Source: Diprion similis (taxonomy: Eukaryota; Arthropoda; Insecta; Hymenoptera; Diprionidae). Taken from it: a stretch of DNA of 64,000 nucleotides. Position numbers and translations under genes: made by a program. This document shows, piece by piece, positions 14,349 through 28,059 of this stretch. The notes beneath the pieces are model-generated. The model ran no database searches and was not told the origin of the DNA. It worked only from the letters and a program-made list of their open reading frames with translations. Each line of letters starts with the position of its first letter. Position 1 is the first letter of the stretch. The stretch is taken from the NCBI RefSeq assembly GCF_021155765.1, contig NC_060111.1, positions 3,520,981 to 3,584,980 on the forward strand. The letters are read 5' to 3'.

Positions 14349-15993
14349 CTTATTCGTAGTTACGCCTAGAATCGAGGCTGCATATTTTTTTCAGCAAAAT
14401 GAATTCGTGCATGTTGGCATGATCATTTCGCACAACGTGTTTAAAAAATAATCATCAAGCTCGTGTAAAAAGCGTAGTATAGCGCAAAAAAAGATTATTT
14501 CGTACATACGACTCCGTGCACAATTGTTTTCTCTCTCCTTTCTAAACCCTTTTTTTTTTATTTTTTTTGTTTTCACATCACTCCTGCAGAAAATAATAAT
14601 AATAATAATAATAATAAAATAAAAACATGATAAAAAAAATTTTCTTGTATTATCTGGATACGGCCACATTGGTATCTGCCTGACTTCAGGGATGAAAGGG
14701 GTGAAAAAAAATAGAAAAAGGAAAAAAAAGAAAAAGAGGAGGAATTGCATTCAACGCGATCGGAGCTTGTTGAAAACACTGTATACGGCGTCTCGCTTTC
14801 AGAGAGCGTTTGATATGCACGTTTCCACTGCTGAACTGCAAGGGGGTGGATATGCAGTAACCCCTACATGAAAGGCTTCGTCGTCGGGTGGAAAGCACTC
14901 GTAGTTGCGTTACTCAGACTCAGTCAGTATTTTATTTGCGAACGTACGTACAACGCACTTGAAATTCAGCATTATGCGAAACCGTCTGGGAATTTTTAAA
15001 TGCGCTATTCTTGTTGCAAATTTCACATACGTTGGACGTTGGTACAGGAATCGTGACAGTTGAGTGGATGTACGAAATTTTCAGTAATTCTGATCTCTTG
15101 TATGTTTATACTCGACGATTTTAACGAAAGTTAATCAAGCATCGTTGAACTCGTCAGTGTTACTATTATTATTAAATATAACAAAGTTTATATCAATGTT
15201 TACAGCTGAAACTTGTTGAAAAAACTCTCTTTTATTTTGCTCGTCAGTTAAGTAGACCCCTTAACGCCACCGGTGAAATAAAATTCTCCCTCGATGAAAC
15301 ACGATTCTCTCTTAATCGTATCTCTTCCTCGGTCAGCGCCGCGGCGTGGGAATTTGCCAGGCAAGCCACGCGATCCGTTGGGCAAACTGAAAACGGTGGT
15401 GAAAAGCTGACCGAAGCGCTGGCCATTCTATTAGCCAAAGGCCAAAAGCCATATGTATATGGATGAATACGTGCATTTTCTAAATTGAAATTAACTTTTT
15501 TCACTCTTATTTAAATCATTTAAATAAGTATAAAATTTTCTTAGACGAATATTGGGAAGAATTTTATATTGGCAAAACAGTAATTAATATTAGAAATTGT
15601 AGCTAAACGGTCCGAGAAAAAAAAAAAATTAACAAACAATCGAAAAAAATAAATAAATAAATGAATAAATAATTATTGTTACAACGGTAGAAAAATAGAG
15701 AATGGAGAATCATAATAATTAGTGAGTATAGTTATAATAAAAGAAAAAAAATATTTAAACCAATATCGTAACGTTGCGCATTTTGTTGGATTTTTGTGTT
15801 ATCGTATACCTGTAACAAATGAAATTTTTCACAACGTAACGGCGGAACTGCTATTTCTCTCTACTTTTCGCCCCGTATTTGTCCATCTATAATGCAGATT
15901 GTAAACGTTGACTTTTTTATTATATTCCACACAAGTTGTATAGTTTTAACCCGTTGAATATCGCAGAAAATTCTCTGCGGGTATAACGTGAAG

Positions 15994-16051
<58 letters not shown>

Positions 16052-19001
16052 AAAAAGTGAAAAATTGCTACCCGCGACGGTAAAAAGGCAGAAACCAAGT
16101 GGGACCTGTTATTCTGACCCTGGAAGTAAAATGTAAAGAAGAAGAAGACGAAGAAGAAGAAAAAAAAAAGTAAATGACAAAAATAAGCACCGCTGAATGA
16201 TTTAGCATTGCAAAATTTTGACGATCACTTTGTGCCAGAAAATGTGAAACGAGATATTTGTTACCGGTGGATGAAAATCATATCCGTATGCGACGGTTTA
16301 TTTTTTGCTGCACGACAAGAAATAAAAGAATAAGAGAAAAAGAAAACAGAAATTTTGTGTTAAGGTGGGTTGAAACAAATGAATATTCGTACAACGTATC
16401 TTTATTATAGGACAATCCGTTGTTGAGTAATAGAAGTCCAAAGTAAAGAGAAAAAAAAATTTCTTATGTTATTTAAACGGGAAATGAAAAATCGCAAATT
16501 TAAGCGCTGCTTAATATTAATATTAGGAGCTTTTAAACGTTGACAGAATTTTTTTATCGTCATCTTGAACGATATTTTCAGGGTAACTAACGAAACAAAA
16601 AAATAGTCATTTTTTTGTTTATATATATATATATGTATATACGATGAATTTGGGATCAAAAAGGAAAAAACCGTTAAATCGGGAATGAGTTCGTAAATTT
16701 TTATTGAAAAGACAAAAAAGATAATAAGATGAAAAAAAAAAAAGAAACAAAAAAACTGTTTCTCGTTACCAACCCGGACTCAAGAGCAAGCGATAAACAA
16801 GTTTTCGAGTCGGTGAGCAGGAGACCTTATAAATATTTATCGATTTCTGTTTTCAGCCTGCAACAAAACTTACTACGGTAACGTGGGTAAAACTTATGAA
16901 CTGGAACTTCACCGGCCGAAGGAAGACAAGGTGCCCTACATATGCAAACTCGCGTTCAACGCGCCCGGCGGCGATCTCGGCGACATTGTGCAGGTGAATT
17001 TCAAAACTTTATACTTTGCCTTCGTTTTTTCCTTTTTTCCTTTTTTTTTTTTTTTTTGTTTTTTTTTTCTTCGTTCTCCCATTTTCAAAAAAATCGGCAA
17101 ACCAGTCAACAGCGCTAGAAGACGGCAACGATAAGCCGAAAAATTTTGCCGATTTTTTTTATTTTCAACTCATTCCGTACAGAAAGTTTTTTTTTTTTTG
17201 TGTTGGTTTTTTTTTTTTTTTTCATTCATTTTTGTATAATCTCTCTTTCATTTTCATTGTCTCAATTTCGTTCAAGTTTTGAGCTCAGTATTTTAAATGG
17301 TATTCTCGATAGTAAATTAACTTTTTGTTCTAGAAAATACCTCACGAAGTTTCATGCATAACTTTACACTGATTTCGTGATCACTTGACAGATCTTTTCG
17401 CTAGAATGTTTTATGCGAGAAAAGTATTTACTATAATTATTATCAAAGTCAAATTTTTTAAAAACCATATAATATAGACACTTGCGAACGAACATCACGT
17501 GACGGACATTTGAGAGTCAATTCCAACTGACAATGTCACGAGTTCTGGTGTTGATCTGAGACTGGCTTATTTAAATCGTGACAATACGATCTACGGAATA
17601 TACCATACATATTACATAAGCCTGTTTTTTTCTCCGTGTTCCTTTTTTCTTTTTCTTTTTTGAATCCGTTTGTTTTTTTGCACGATTGGACCCACCGCGA
17701 TCAAACCGAACTGTTGTAGATAGCGAAACTCTGCAAACAGATATCCTGGAATTGACGTAAATCCAGGTCGCGGCGCTGGGGGCTCGAAACAAGGGAAATA
17801 AAATCCTGGGGGGGAGGGGAGGGGGGGGGGAGATTCGAACAAATCTAGAGAAAAAAAATGTAAAAAAGGAAAAGAGAAAAGAAAATGGAAGAAAGAACCA
17901 AAATACACAGACAGACAGACAGACAGACACACACACGTGGTAACCAACCAAACCAAAGTAAAATAAAATACCGGTAGTTGAGAGTTGGAAGCGTTCCAAT
18001 GCAGTTTTTTTTTGTTCAATTGTATTTTTCTTCTTCTTATTCTACTAAAATCAGAATCACTCGCTTCAGCGGTTTGCCTCTATGATATAAAATTGAGGTA
18101 GGGTGTGTAAATAAGGAATGAAAAAAAAAAAAAAGAAAAATCAGTCCATCCGATTCGTTGAATCGACGTTTCTACAATAATAAGATTAAAAACGTTCATA
18201 ATAATCCTTTAACGTTTGTCATTGTTTTCAGATAATTGGAATATATCCGCAACACGCGTGTTGAAAGATTGAAAAAAAGGAAAAAAAATACTTTCACCCT
18301 TACGGCCTTATAAAACATTTCGCGCGTCTCTCGATCCGCTATATATGTATATGAATATATTAGGGTGGCGCAAAAAAAACCGACTATTTTTTTTTTTTTT
18401 TTTCCTGAGTCTCGTGTGACAAAATTTTAGTTTTTGTTGTTTCAAGAGCCCATTCCAAAGGACAGCTCAAAAAAAAAAAAAAAAATATCAATAGGTCGCT
18501 CCAAATTTTTTAAACTGTCAAAAATCGTCAAAAAATTAAATTAAAAAAATTATATTTTCAGTATTTTGTTTGATTTTTAATTCATGTCGTGGTGTATTGT
18601 TATCGATTCTTTCTTGCTAAATTAAAGAGAAAAAATTTATGAAATTTTAATATGAATATTAAAAGGTCGCTCGAAAAGATCTAAAGAAATGAACCAAAAA
18701 ATTGAAAAAAAATTATGAGCGACCTTTCAAAATTCAAATTTTGAACTGAAACTTTCGGAAACTTATTTTTCTTTTGTCTATAAAAATATACCGTAACGAG
18801 AAAAAAAAGAAAATCAATTTTTGGCGATTTCTGACGTTTTAAAAAATGTGGAGCGACCTCTTAAAAATTTTTTTTTGAACTGTCCTTTGGAGTGGGCTCT
18901 TGAAACATCAAAAACTAACATTTTGTCACACAACACTAAAAAAAAAAAAAAACAGTCGGTTTTTTTGCGCCACCCTAATATATGTATATACACACATATA
19001 G

Positions 19002-19038
<37 letters not shown>

Positions 19039-22000
19039 ATATAAGCATTGTGCCGCCTATAATATAAGCCTCTGTTGAAACGTATGAAATACGTGACGTT
19101 GTTTTTCACGTCAGAAACGGTTGAGAAGTTAATCCGTCATGTCATGAACGTCACGGGCATGTCGGTAATACGTTATAGAATGTAAAACGATTGGAAAAAA
19201 ACGAAAGAAAAAAAAGAAAGAGAAAAAAAAATGTCGAGAAGTGAATTAAAATGAAAGGGAACAAAAAATAAATAAAAAAAAAAAAAAAAAACGTTCCGTC
19301 TTACACAATATTATTCATGCATTTATTTAACATGATTATTATCGAATTGGTTATTATATTATTGAAAATCATCCAGATTCAAAACGATGCGGTTTGTTGA
19401 AAAGGAAAAAAAAAACCACAACAACAACAACAATAATAATCATAATAATAATAATGATAAAAAAAAAAAAAAAAAATGGGAAAAAACGTGAATTTGGTAA
19501 GGAATGAATGTGAGAAAGAATGTCGAGATTGAAATTTCTTTCAGCTGACATTCGACAGCTTCACTCTCGGCCGGTTCGTTTCTTTTACGGCCGAGGGTTG
19601 CCCCGACGGTTCACTTCAGATCGCTGAGGCCCAGCGTCCAGACGTCGGGGGTTTATGGTGCGGAACCTCTTGGGGGCCGGCTATTTACTACAGCGAAACA
19701 TCCAGCGTTTCTCTCACTCTACGTCTTCTGAGGTTGAGCAAGGATCAGACCGGGTACAACTTCGACTTCAGGATGGAGTACAAGATGATTAGGAAGTCGG
19801 ACGCCGTCGTCCGCTACGGAAATCCATTCGTAGGTAAGTCGTCATTTCGTCGCATCCATTCCATTACATTCCATTCTATTCTATTCGTCGTATGTCTACA
19901 AAGACAGGCTTAAGGTTGATGGAAAGGAAAAATTGCACTGCAATGGAAGAGGGAGAAGGAAATTAGGATCGATTAGTAAGTACAGATATATGGGAGGGGA
20001 GGGGGCAAACGTGGTACTTGAGGAAATACTTAGTTTTCGAGGACTCGGATGAGCTGAAGTTTTTTTTTTCTTTTTTTTTTTTTCTTTTTTATCTTAATTG
20101 TAACCGCAGAAAATAAAAATGATTTTCAGATGTGAGGGTAAAACAGAAAAATTTTTGAAAATATAAAATAATATTTATAGAAGTCATTTATTGGAGATTA
20201 TTGGAGAATATTGATTGAAATGAAACTTTGAGAAGAATGAAATTGGAAGTTTTTGATTAGATTTATTGGAAGGATTTCACATTGCTGAGCAGAAATTAGT
20301 TGGATTTTGGTGAACCGTAAGTTTTTAACATCAACGATTAATAATTATGAAACGACAAGTAATCTGATTATTGAAGTTTCTGCGGTTTTCGAAGCGTTTT
20401 CTGATTCCAACTAGTCAATTTTTTATATTAGTGCAATTTTTAATAAAATCAAATACTCTCGACGATGTCAATGTGATGGGAAAAAGAAAAAAAAAAAAAA
20501 AAAAAAATTTAATTCAGTGAATCTGTACGAGGATAACGTCTTCCGGTTAAAATTAACCGTCGAACAATGAAGTCTAAGGAATCCACCAGATTTCCAACAA
20601 TTCCGAGTGACTTTCGAACGAAACTTTCGTTGATAATTTCAGTATATACTTATTTTTTTCTTTTCTTTTTTTTTTTTTTTAAATATTTTTAAACACACGT
20701 TCGTAGCTTGCGAACATAATTTAATTGGATAAATACTTATGGCGATAAAATTGAATAAAAAGAACTTCTGAATTTTTATATTTTGTCAAAAAAAAATCCA
20801 CCCTTCAATGGCGGTGGAAAAAAAACCAACGAATTTCCTATATGCTTGGCCAGGAATGACGCAGGTGACAACGTCGCCGGCTACGACGGTTTATCAGACG
20901 GTTACCGACCTGGAGAATTCCTCGATGACGGTTTCCGGTCACACCGGTGAACTTCCGGTTCACACGCTGCAAACGACGAGGCCAACACCGTCCGAGCAGC
21001 AGTACCTCGGGGATTTGATATCCGGCACTTACTGTTCGCGTATATTCAGCGACTGCGACAGGAAGAAGTGCAGACTCCAATCGCCAAACTTCCCCGGATT
21101 GTATCCTCGCAATTTGACCTGTTACTACGCGGTGAGTTGGCCCAATCCTCACCCCTCACCCCTCACTCGTCACCCCTCACCACTCACAAACCAACTATCG
21201 CATCTCCGTGCCTGCAATAATTCCCCAAAACTCCCCGGGGAACGTTATCTTCCTTCTTGGGTTTTGACCAGGGCTTTAACCCTGGCCATTCCTTTGCCGA
21301 AGGCACGTCTGCGGGTTTTCCCTAATTGCGGCTGACCCTAATAAGGACCGGTTCCTGATCCTGACGCAAACCGACGCTATATTGAAACTCAGACTATATT
21401 CGCTGTAATTATTCGGGGTTGATATTTGAAGGAAAAAAAAAAAACAAAGTTGCAGCAATTGTCATTTCTGAACTGGATTCCTGTGTTCCTGAGGTAAAAA
21501 AAAAAAAAAACAGAAACAAAAAAACATGCAAAATGGCGATTATACGTACCCTAGTCGTTTGATTTTTCGCCACCAATTTTTTCCAACTGATTCACTGATT
21601 TATTATCCAAGTTTAAAATATACGAGTCTGTATCACGCTATACGTCTGAATATAATCCCGGATTAATTTTTATCTCTTCAATTTGACGGTAGAAAAATTT
21701 TTGTACAACAGATTTTATATACTTCCATTATATGTATGGTATATCCGTACATCACAATTTACACAAACACGATCCGTTTTTTCATTTTTTTTTTTTTTTT
21801 TCACAATGTTACACAAAATGTCCAAAATTTCTATTCTGACAGGTTGTAAGATTTTCTCGCGAATTTTCTTTTTCTCTCGGGGTTCCATAAAAACCTAACC
21901 TAACCTAACCTAACCTAACCTAACCTAACCTGACCTAGTATATGTATATGGAGCAATTACCGTTTTCCAAGAAATCTTTCATCAACCCCCCTCCCCCCCC

Positions 22001-22672
22001 CCCCCCCCTCACCCCCTCACCACCCCTCGTTTTCCGTCGTTCCCTTCATGATGAATAAAGTTTCGAGGTATATTAAAACTATCGATCTAGCCTCCGGATA
22101 GCCCGGAGGTTTCGATTCTCTTCTGCAAGCTCAGGGATAAACGGTTGGTAGAGCTTTTTGTTGTCGTCTGTTTCAGCGAGCGCCATATTGTTGTTAGACT
22201 GTATAGGTAGGTACTCGGGCCTGAGCAAATGCACTTTGCGTGTATGTCTGTATATTGTTGTATACAGGATTTAATGGTTCTGGTGCATCGCAGGTCCGTC
22301 AGCACGAGGTGCCTCCGGGAAAACACGCTCTTATTTCCGTTCGGCAGCCGAGAGGACAGCTCGTCGCTGTCAGAGCCAGACCTGCGACTCAGGCCGAACC
22401 TCCGCCTCGGGAATTACGACTTTGGCAGGACTGCGACGTCGTTCAGGTGCGAGATAACATATAATGGCTCCCGAAATTGCGGGGAGGAAAATTAAATTAA
22501 GAACATTCGTCCCAGCCCCCGCCCCTCGAAACAAACAAAAAAAAAAAAAAAAAACCAAAATATATTAGGGTGGCGCAAAAAAACGGACTATTTTTGTTTT
22601 AAGTCTCGTGTGACAGAATGTTAGTTTTTTATGTTTTAAGAGCCCACTACAAAGGACAGCTGAGAAAAAAAA

Positions 22673-22712
<40 letters not shown>

Positions 22713-23097
22713 TCACGAGAAAAACGTCGTCCTTTTGAACAAAGAAGACGAACAAAAAAACAAAGAGAGTTATGGACGAGTTTTTTTTTTTTTTTACTAT
22801 TTCTTCTTCTCCCCCCCCCCCCCATCCGTTTGTACTCGCAATGCATTTTTGTCAAAGGTATCGTGTCAAAATTCAACGCTGAGAAAATTTATGCTAATTC
22901 GTAGGAAGAAAAAAAGGATCAAGAAAGAGAATAAAAATAAAATAATAATAATAATAAAATCACCACGTTATTTCATGTGAAAATATTTCACACGGGCCTG
23001 AACGAAACGTCTATAGAAAGATATTCCGGACACGCGTCAAGTCAACGGAAAATTTTATTTTCCATCTTTTCCTTCTGTTCTTCCTTATTACATTGAA

Positions 23098-23172
<75 letters not shown>

Positions 23173-26100
23173 TATACGTCTCTGTATCTATTTCTTGTTC
23201 AATTTTACCGATTCGCGATGACGTGACACGAAATATTTTGTAATTTTTACAAAACTGTAACCACATGTGCTGAAATTATTTTTTATAATCGATTCAATGT
23301 TTGAGGACCATAAAAAAAAAAAACAAATAAAAAACAAAAAAAAAAAAAAATGTTTGTCACCGACGTCGAGGTCCGATAGAGTTTTTAATATTTTCTTTCG
23401 TTCACCCTCTGCAGGATTACGTGACCGTCTACGACGGATACACGACGCGTGATCCGGTTATACTGAAATTTTGCGGGGGTGGCGAACCGGTTCCAGAGGC
23501 GATAAGCAGCGGGCCTGAACTTCTCGTGGAATTCACCACCTCGCCCTTTGGTACTTTCCTACACCCGACGCCCCTGCATTCCCTCCATGGATTTCAGCTC
23601 GAAGTCCAGGTACGCTTTGCCATACATATATCATGTATATCTCGTTCGTAAATCATTGGCGAATCTCACTTAAAGGTCAATATTTATTGGCAAAAATTCT
23701 GTACGTCTTGAGCCGTAATTTTTAGTCCTGAAAATTTCTTAATCAGCAGGGATATCAGGATTTATACTTGTCTTTTTTTGTTTTTTTCTTGTTTCTTAAT
23801 TTGCTTAAACGATAAAATGGTAAACTGCAAACCTTTTCCATGAAAAGTTTGCACCTCTGGGGTAGGTAAATAAAATTTTCATCAAACCGCTCTTGTGAAG
23901 AACGAAATATTTGAATAAAAAATTGTGGGAAATTCTCACCACCCGGTGTAATAATTTCATTCTTTTTTTCGTTGTTTTTGCTGTTGTTATTATGGTTATT
24001 ATTATTATTATTATTCTCGCACCCCTCTCTCGGAAAAACCTGGCGTGAGGATAAAATCGATTGAATTAGCCCCTCGTGCGATGTATACATATATATATGC
24101 GGAGAGATTTTCGGCATTTGAACTATGTGCTCGATTTCCGAGAGGGGAGTTGAACTCTTCCCGTCGTTCAAAGAAGCTCTACAAGCTATAGGAAGGAAGT
24201 CGATGAGTGAAAACCAATTTCAAATAAATTTTGCAACGTATCAGAATCCACACTTGGTGTGGATGTGTTTCCGATGGAAATGTAAAAATCAAGTGAAAAG
24301 GAAACTGAAAAAGAACCGGATATCCTGGCCAGCCATTTTTGTATATCAATTATACCCTCTTTTAGGGTGAGGTTCGAATTCCAAATTTAAAAAGTTCCAA
24401 AAACGCCAAGTTGCGAATTTTTCGGCGGGTGAAATTTCAAACAAAGATATCAAACATTGGCTAAACATGAAAGTTCCAAAAGTTTTTTCTCCATCGTGAA
24501 TTTAATTTTTGAAATCTTGGAAACACTCTGCTGTTTCGTAAGATTTGATATTTTTACCTCAAGTCTCGCTGACAAACCATTTCGAATTAAGCATTTTCGT
24601 AACCTTTCGAATTCGCAAGTTCAACCCTCCCCCCCCCCCCCCCCCCTGTTTATTCCTTCCGCAGGTGAAGTTCGTCGACATCAATTCACCGACTTACTCG
24701 AGGAACAAGAGGTGCGAATTCTGGCTCCAAGGTAACGGTGGCGGCCTTTTGGCCTCCCCGAGACACACGCTTCCTCGGAACAGCACCTGCCTCTACCATC
24801 TCCAGGGAATGGGGCCGGTCCAGCCGAGTCCTACGCCTCCGAGGCCGCTGCCAAAGTTTCCCGAACAGCGGCCTGGGACCGTTTGGAGAAAGCCGGCACC
24901 TCGGCTGCCCGAACCGCAGTTCAGGGTTTGGCTTTCGGTGCTAAAATTTCACGTTGGCAGTACGATCAATCCTACGGTGTCGGAAGAGGAGTGCGCTACT
25001 ACCCTTATGATTTGGGACGGCCAGATGCGACCCATGACGGAGTGCAACGATATATTTTGGTGAGTTTTAATTCAGCCTTGAAACGATTTCCGGTTTCCGC
25101 GTTCGTTGAGGTCGATGTTGATTGGCGGAAAAAATCGAGGCTTTTTCTATTTAGTTATATTAGATACCAGGAACTTTTTATATTTTCAAACTGCGGAATT
25201 TACTTTAAAACTATGAAATTAGAAAATAATTGAATTTTTATATCCGTACGATTGCTTCATCTTAAATCATTTTTAAATCGTGAGAAATATAATTCAGGAT
25301 AGAATTATGATGGCTCGTTGCAGGCTTACAACTTTACATGTTTATGGAACGTTTTTTATTACTCTTGATATTGATATTTGTTGATAATGATCGATATCAA
25401 CGGAATGATTGTAAAGTTCAACATTTAACGGCTCCAGAATGATTGAAAAAAGAACATTTCAATGTCATTGAATTTTTAGAAATGGTTTTGTGAATAAAAT
25501 TTGATATCTTAGAGTGAAATTGAACGAATTTACTAAACTTTTGTACGATTTTAAAGTGATTTAAGACGAAGTATGGATGTTCAAGATTTTATTCACAATT
25601 TTAGTGTTTTCGTATTAACGAAGAGATTCCGTAGCTTACGAATATAATAAATTGATGAATCCTCAACGTATAACCATATGGTAATGAAATAAATTAATAG
25701 TATGATCGTTCAGCCAACCAACCTCATTAATATTGCCATTCGTAGAATCGCCAGACTTAGTACGCAGATTTTCGACTATTTTTCGAACGAATCGAAGCCT
25801 TGTCGTTGTAGAAAGCAATTGAAAGAATTTTAAATTTTACTCAAAGGTGTGGTAAATTGTACGTTTTTAGGTTTCAATTGCGTTTCGCAAACGCGTCACA
25901 TCGGTTTTACTATTTTCAATCTTTCAATTATCAAGCTGCTTCAAAGTTTAATGGTCGCAAAAATCGATCACCATTTATTATCTAGTAGAATAAAAACTCC
26001 TCAGTGCTTCCTACTGAAAAAGCAAATACAAGCTAAAAATTTTTCCAATTTTTTCCCGTCCGATTCACCAATTCCAAGACGAAATCTAACTATTTGTTCG

Positions 26101-28025
26101 CACTGCAGCGTGACCTGCACGGTGCAACGCTTGGCGATGAATGAGCCAGGCGTTTCCCCCACTCCGACTATCTTCTTGGTGCATCGCGAGTCCGCAGACT
26201 GATGGGAGTGGGGGAAGCACGCGGCTCATTCTTCAGCGAGCGTTGCATCGTGCAGGTCACGCTGCAGCGCGGCGAGGAGAATATAATGATTCATATTAAA
26301 AGATGAATTATTAATATCATTAATTAATAAAAAAAAAAAAACAAGGGGTGGGGTGTTTGATAAATTCGTTATTCTCAAACTTCGGGAAATTTTCGTATAA
26401 ACGCTTCTTTGTTTTTCACAAAAATATGTGTATGTAAAAAATGCGTAGAACGAATAGACAAAAAGGAGGATTATTTTCACTTGAAGACTAATCTTTGTCT
26501 TTCTCTTTCTCTCTTTTTCCTCTAGTCTAAGCAGCAGAAACCAGTTGAGTTCCTTCCATATAATAATAAAGATTGAATGTTATGCCTATAACTAGACTTA
26601 CACATCTATCGTCAAGTAGCCATATTCACAGCTTAATTTTTACCCACGTTCATTGCTAATAATTTATTTTTATAAAATAAAAATTTTAGTTATTCGATAG
26701 AGTATAAATGTGACAGTTTAGTTCTTTAAAAATCTCTTTTCGGCGCACTTTAACGCCAACTTTTCACTCGTTCAGCGTAGTAAAATTCAACAGTGTATAG
26801 CTTTGAGTAGCTCTTTCTTTTCCGTTCCCGCAGATTTCCTTTCTTTTCTTTTACCCTCTTCAAAGTCGAGAGTGTATTTTCCTACTGTTCACACAGCGAA
26901 AAAGAGCGTCAACGCGGCTTCGAGAGGACCGGTGATCCCATTCAGGCAGTTGCCGCTCGTCCAGCTGGAAACACGTCGCTCTTGGCTCGATACTGCAAGG
27001 ACAGGGTGCCTCGGACTTGCGACCACGCCATATTCCAAAACACAAGTCGGCCCTGTTCACTCGGGGAGAGTTTTATCTCCTCCGGAAGCACGCTGACCAT
27101 AGAAATGCGGATGATCGAGTCGACGGCTCTCAGGCAAGTCCTTCTCTAAAATTTTCGTGTATTTCCCGAGGTCTTTTCTTTCGTTCTTTCCTCTCTTTCT
27201 CTCTCTCTCTTTTGAAACCCTATTTTGCTTTATTGGAAAATCTGGAAGCGACACGATCGTGCTTCTCACGCGATTCGTAATTCCAAATGTCCAGATACCC
27301 GTGAGCAACGTTACATCAAGCCTCGCTTTTCAGGCCAGTGAATTTTCGCGCCCTGTACGAGTTCGTCGATCTACATCAGGACGGAGATACATACGGAAAC
27401 GGACCATGTTCGAGGGTGTTTTACAGCCGTAATCGCGATCGCTATGCTGACAAAAAATTTCAGGCACCACGTGACATTTTTCTCTACGGCAGAGGAGGGT
27501 CGAAGAATTTAAGGTGAGTTCTGACCTTTTTTTTTTTTTTTTTCTTTCTTTCTGTCCTCAGGTTTTTTGTCAACTTGGATTCTTTCCGTTTCTGTCCACA
27601 TTCTAGGAGAAACGTTCATCCAAACCAATGTTTTAAAATACTTTTTTGTTCCTAGAGAAAAAAAAAAGAGCGAAAGAAATAAATGTAACGCACGTATAAC
27701 TATTGAAAGAATTTGTCGGAGGAAAAAATTTATTTCCTTTTCTTCGCTATATATGTATAGTCAGAATAGGATTTGCATGCGTCGGCTGCGAAAATTTCGC
27801 CTACGAGAAAAGTAAAAGGAAATGTAAAAAAATTGTCCGCCTTCCGAAACCTCGTCCCCATTTTTTGCGTATTATTATATAATGTATACACTTATACTTG
27901 CGAATACCTACATTTCGTTTCACGATATATGTTTGGAGAAAAAAAATGTCGGTCGACATTAGGTCCGTGCATATACACATATATGTATACTTATGTATGC
28001 ATACTAGGGTGGTCCTTAAATGATT

Positions 28026-28059
<34 letters not shown>

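Larger units (their letters stand above)
2061..16856 (+). other. Intron 1 of the CUB/LDLa gene (14.8 kb)
   Basis: The intron runs from gtaagt to tttcag. It is AT-rich, with long A and T runs, C runs (for example 4866-4882 and 7482-7493), several microsatellites and MITE-like copies at 2086-2400, 5924-6549 and 12043-12358. The small open frames inside it are low-complexity or lack domains. Large first introns often carry enhancers, but no specific site is recognisable. Confidence 0.7.
16857..19833 (+). other. Exons 2-3 of the CUB/LDLa gene: first CUB-like domain
   Basis: Exon 2 (16857-16993) begins after tttcag and supplies the first cysteine and the leading strands ([19 protein letters not shown]). 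Exon 3 (19545-19833) carries the rest, including a [10 protein letters not shown] stretch typical of the CUB core and a [10 protein letters not shown] segment. The junctions are phase 1 to 0 and 0 to 1. The domain is divergent: only a profile search could confirm that it is a true CUB. Confidence 0.75.
22447..23414 (+). other. Intron 5 of the CUB/LDLa gene
   Basis: 0.97 kb. It holds a truncated family C MITE (22566-22670), TA-rich runs, a C run at 22811-22822 and a long (TC)n microsatellite. Confidence 0.75.
20854..23609 (+). other. Exons 4-6 of the CUB/LDLa gene: Thr-rich linker and CUB 2
   Basis: Exon 4 (20854-21131) encodes a Ser/Thr-rich linker, likely O-glycosylated, then [20 protein letters not shown], the classic CUB entry. 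Exon 5 (22294-22446) and exon 6 (23415-23609) complete the domain, with [20 protein letters not shown] and an ending HGFQLEVQ. This is the best-preserved CUB in the protein. The exon 4 acceptor has a weak pyrimidine tract but is required for frame. Confidence 0.82.

Noticed and set aside
17571..18019. Overlapping - strand frames of 135-142 codons
   Set aside because: They consist of Phe/Pro/Lys runs from homopolymers and an (ACAG)n repeat in intron 2.
20808..21335. 175-codon open frame taken as a separate gene
   Set aside because: Only 20854-21131 is coding. It is exon 4 of the receptor gene, and the ends run into intron DNA.
24366..24385. GGTTCGAATTCC as a tRNA T-loop
   Set aside because: No acceptor stem, anticodon arm or D-loop is found around it.
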